From an uncultured Clostridia bacterium (GTDB lineage: Bacteria > Bacillota > Clostridia > Lachnospirales > Anaerotignaceae), in the NCBI GenBank assembly GCA_937888765.1, contig CALASU010000023.1:1-5745 (forward strand): 5,745 nucleotides of DNA, read 5' to 3'. Position numbers and translations under genes: made by a program. The notes beneath the pieces were generated by a model. That model saw only the letters and a list, made by a program, of their open reading frames with translations. It ran no database searches and had not been told where the DNA came from. This document shows, one piece after another, positions 5,142 to 5,745 of the stretch (the first letter of the stretch is position 1; every line of letters starts with the position of its first letter).

Positions 5142-5175
5142 ACAGCGGCCCCAATTCGTTTGGGGCTGTATTTTT
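5142..5175 (+). terminator. Terminator of the radical SAM operon
   Basis: GCCCCAA (5148-5154) pairs with TTGGGGC (5160-5166) around loop TTCGT, extended by ACA/TGT (5142-5144 with 5167-5169) across a 3-nt bulge. The T-run 5171-5175 follows. It begins one base after the stop codon of the small membrane protein. Confidence 0.75.
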
Positions 5176-5186
5176 GTATATAAAAT

Positions 5187-5194
5187 TGTCGACA
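5187..5194. promoter_or_regulatory. TGTCGACA palindrome next to the -35 box
   Basis: A perfect 8-bp palindrome ends one base before the TTGACA box of the CBS-protein promoter. The placement suits a small operator, but a single short palindrome can arise by chance. Confidence 0.2.
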
Positions 5195-5195
5195 C

Positions 5196-5224
5196 TTGAC
5201 AGTCAGCCTATTTGATACTAAACT
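5196..5224 (+). promoter_or_regulatory. Promoter of the CBS-domain gene
   Basis: A consensus TTGACA (5196-5201), a 17-bp spacer and TAAACT (5219-5224, four of six matches). Transcription would begin near 5231, leaving a leader of about 44 nt before the proposed TTG start. It lies just downstream of the preceding terminator, so the CBS gene is a separate unit. Confidence 0.55.
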
Positions 5225-5260
5225 AAAAAAGATGAGCTGTAAAAAAATAAGTATGATTTT

Positions 5261-5265
5261 GGAGG
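5261..5265 (+). promoter_or_regulatory. Ribosome binding site that favours a TTG start
   Basis: GGAGG directly abuts the in-frame ATG at 5266 (no spacing) but lies 9 nt before the in-frame TTG at 5275. Normal spacing therefore favours the TTG as the initiation codon. Confidence 0.6.
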
Positions 5266-5274
5266 ATGATTTTT

Positions 5275-5745
5275 TTGGAAATCATAGCTGGTTTAATTGT
5301 ATCGGTAGCCGTCAATTTTTATCTTTTTTGGAAGCTGATGAAGATTCGGGAAGCGGCGCTGGAAAATACGGTAACGGAAGAAGAAATCCGTCAGATGGTG
5401 GATGCAGGGGAAGACAGCGGCAGCATCGACGAAAACGAGAAAGAAATGATCAATAACATTCTGGAGCTGCGTAAAATTTCTGCAGGGGATATTGCGACCC
5501 ACAGAACAGATATTGTTGCCATTTCCAAGGATGCCGCACTGGAAGAGATTATGACAGTACTGCAGGAAGAAAAATATTCCCGTATTGTGGTATATAACGA
5601 AAATATTGACGATATTATCGGTGTGCTTCATGTAAAGGATCTGATGAAATATATTCTGGCAGATATCAAGCGTATGGAGGATGCAAACTTCCATATGGAA
5701 GAACTGCTGATGGAGCCTTATTTTGTCCCTTTCTCGAAAAAGGTA
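5275..5745 (+). CDS. CorC/HlyC-like CBS-domain protein with single membrane helix (3' end outside window)
   Basis: The frame is open from the proposed TTG at 5275 to the right edge (157 residues seen). Residues 2-20 form one membrane helix (EIIAGLIVSVAVNFYLFWK). Then come the linker helix typical of this family, VTEEEIRQMVDAGEDSGSID (33-52), and NEKEMINNILELRKIS, which lead into the first CBS domain (about 70-130: GDIATHRTDIVAI, EEKYSRIVVYNENIDDIIGV, LHVKDLM). A second CBS domain begins near ELLMEPYFVPFSKKV. CBS pairs bind adenine nucleotides; full-length relatives (CNNM/CorC) are linked to magnesium or cobalt efflux. Usual members have a DUF21 domain of several membrane spans before the linker, which here is replaced by one helix. 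A C-terminal CorC_HlyC domain would be expected beyond the edge. ATG 5266 is an alternative start but touches the GGAGG. Transport on its own is unlikely; a regulatory or partner role is inferred. Confidence 0.85.
   Translation, partial: MEIIAGLIVSVAVNFYLFWKLMKIREAALENTVTEEEIRQMVDAGEDSGSIDENEKEMINNILELRKISAGDIATHRTDIVAISKDAALEEIMTVLQEEKYSRIVVYNENIDDIIGVLHVKDLMKYILADIKRMEDANFHMEELLMEPYFVPFSKKV

Noticed and set aside
5196..5456. Rightward 86-codon open frame over the CBS gene start
   Set aside because: It overlaps in another frame the sequence encoding recognisable CorC linker and CBS residues, and starts inside the promoter.

Overview
The window looks like chromosomal DNA of a spore-forming anaerobic Firmicute (class Clostridia, possibly near Lachnospiraceae or Anaerotignum). 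The reasons are strong GGAGG-type ribosome binding sites, A/T-rich intergenic DNA with sigma-A-like promoters, short hairpin plus T-tract terminators, and the gene content: a clostridial 'FDAAW' polysaccharide deacetylase, a lone LUD protein with a cysteine tail, TspO, a radical SAM protein and a CorC-like CBS protein. The genus is inference.

Left part (1-890). The window opens inside a rightward gene for a charged helical protein that resembles the C-terminal modules of large phage-type proteins. It is closed by a terminator (705-740). A good promoter (742-770) then leads after about 105 nt into a perfect 16-bp hairpin terminator (846-881), with no credible ORF between. From the right, the leftward deacetylase gene runs into the same hairpin and stops before its last conserved motif. 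This looks like the edge of an insertion or deletion, perhaps one end of a prophage-like element that split the gene.

Middle part (827-3162). The truncated deacetylase and an upstream SpoU/TrmH-family RNA methyltransferase both read leftward, 87 bp apart. The deacetylase ribosome binding site can be paired into a 12-nt stem. The methyltransferase and the rightward LUD gene diverge from adjacent promoters (2342-2409). LUD and leftward tspO converge on a nested double hairpin (3079-3162).

Right part (3163-5745). tspO diverges from a two-gene operon: a radical SAM protein and, 15 bp downstream, a 69-aa membrane protein with a cysteine cluster. A terminator closes this operon. A TTGACA promoter then drives a gene cut by the right edge, a CorC/HlyC-like CBS protein that replaces the usual multi-span DUF21 domain with one membrane helix and probably starts at TTG.

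Most genes are single-gene units of known families. The main candidates for something new are the truncation junction with its gene-less transcription unit, the RBS-masking hairpin, the radical SAM plus Cys-rich membrane protein pair, and the nested hairpin element. No CRISPR array, tRNA, rRNA or complete insertion sequence was seen, and no gene-free stretch exceeds 300 bases.
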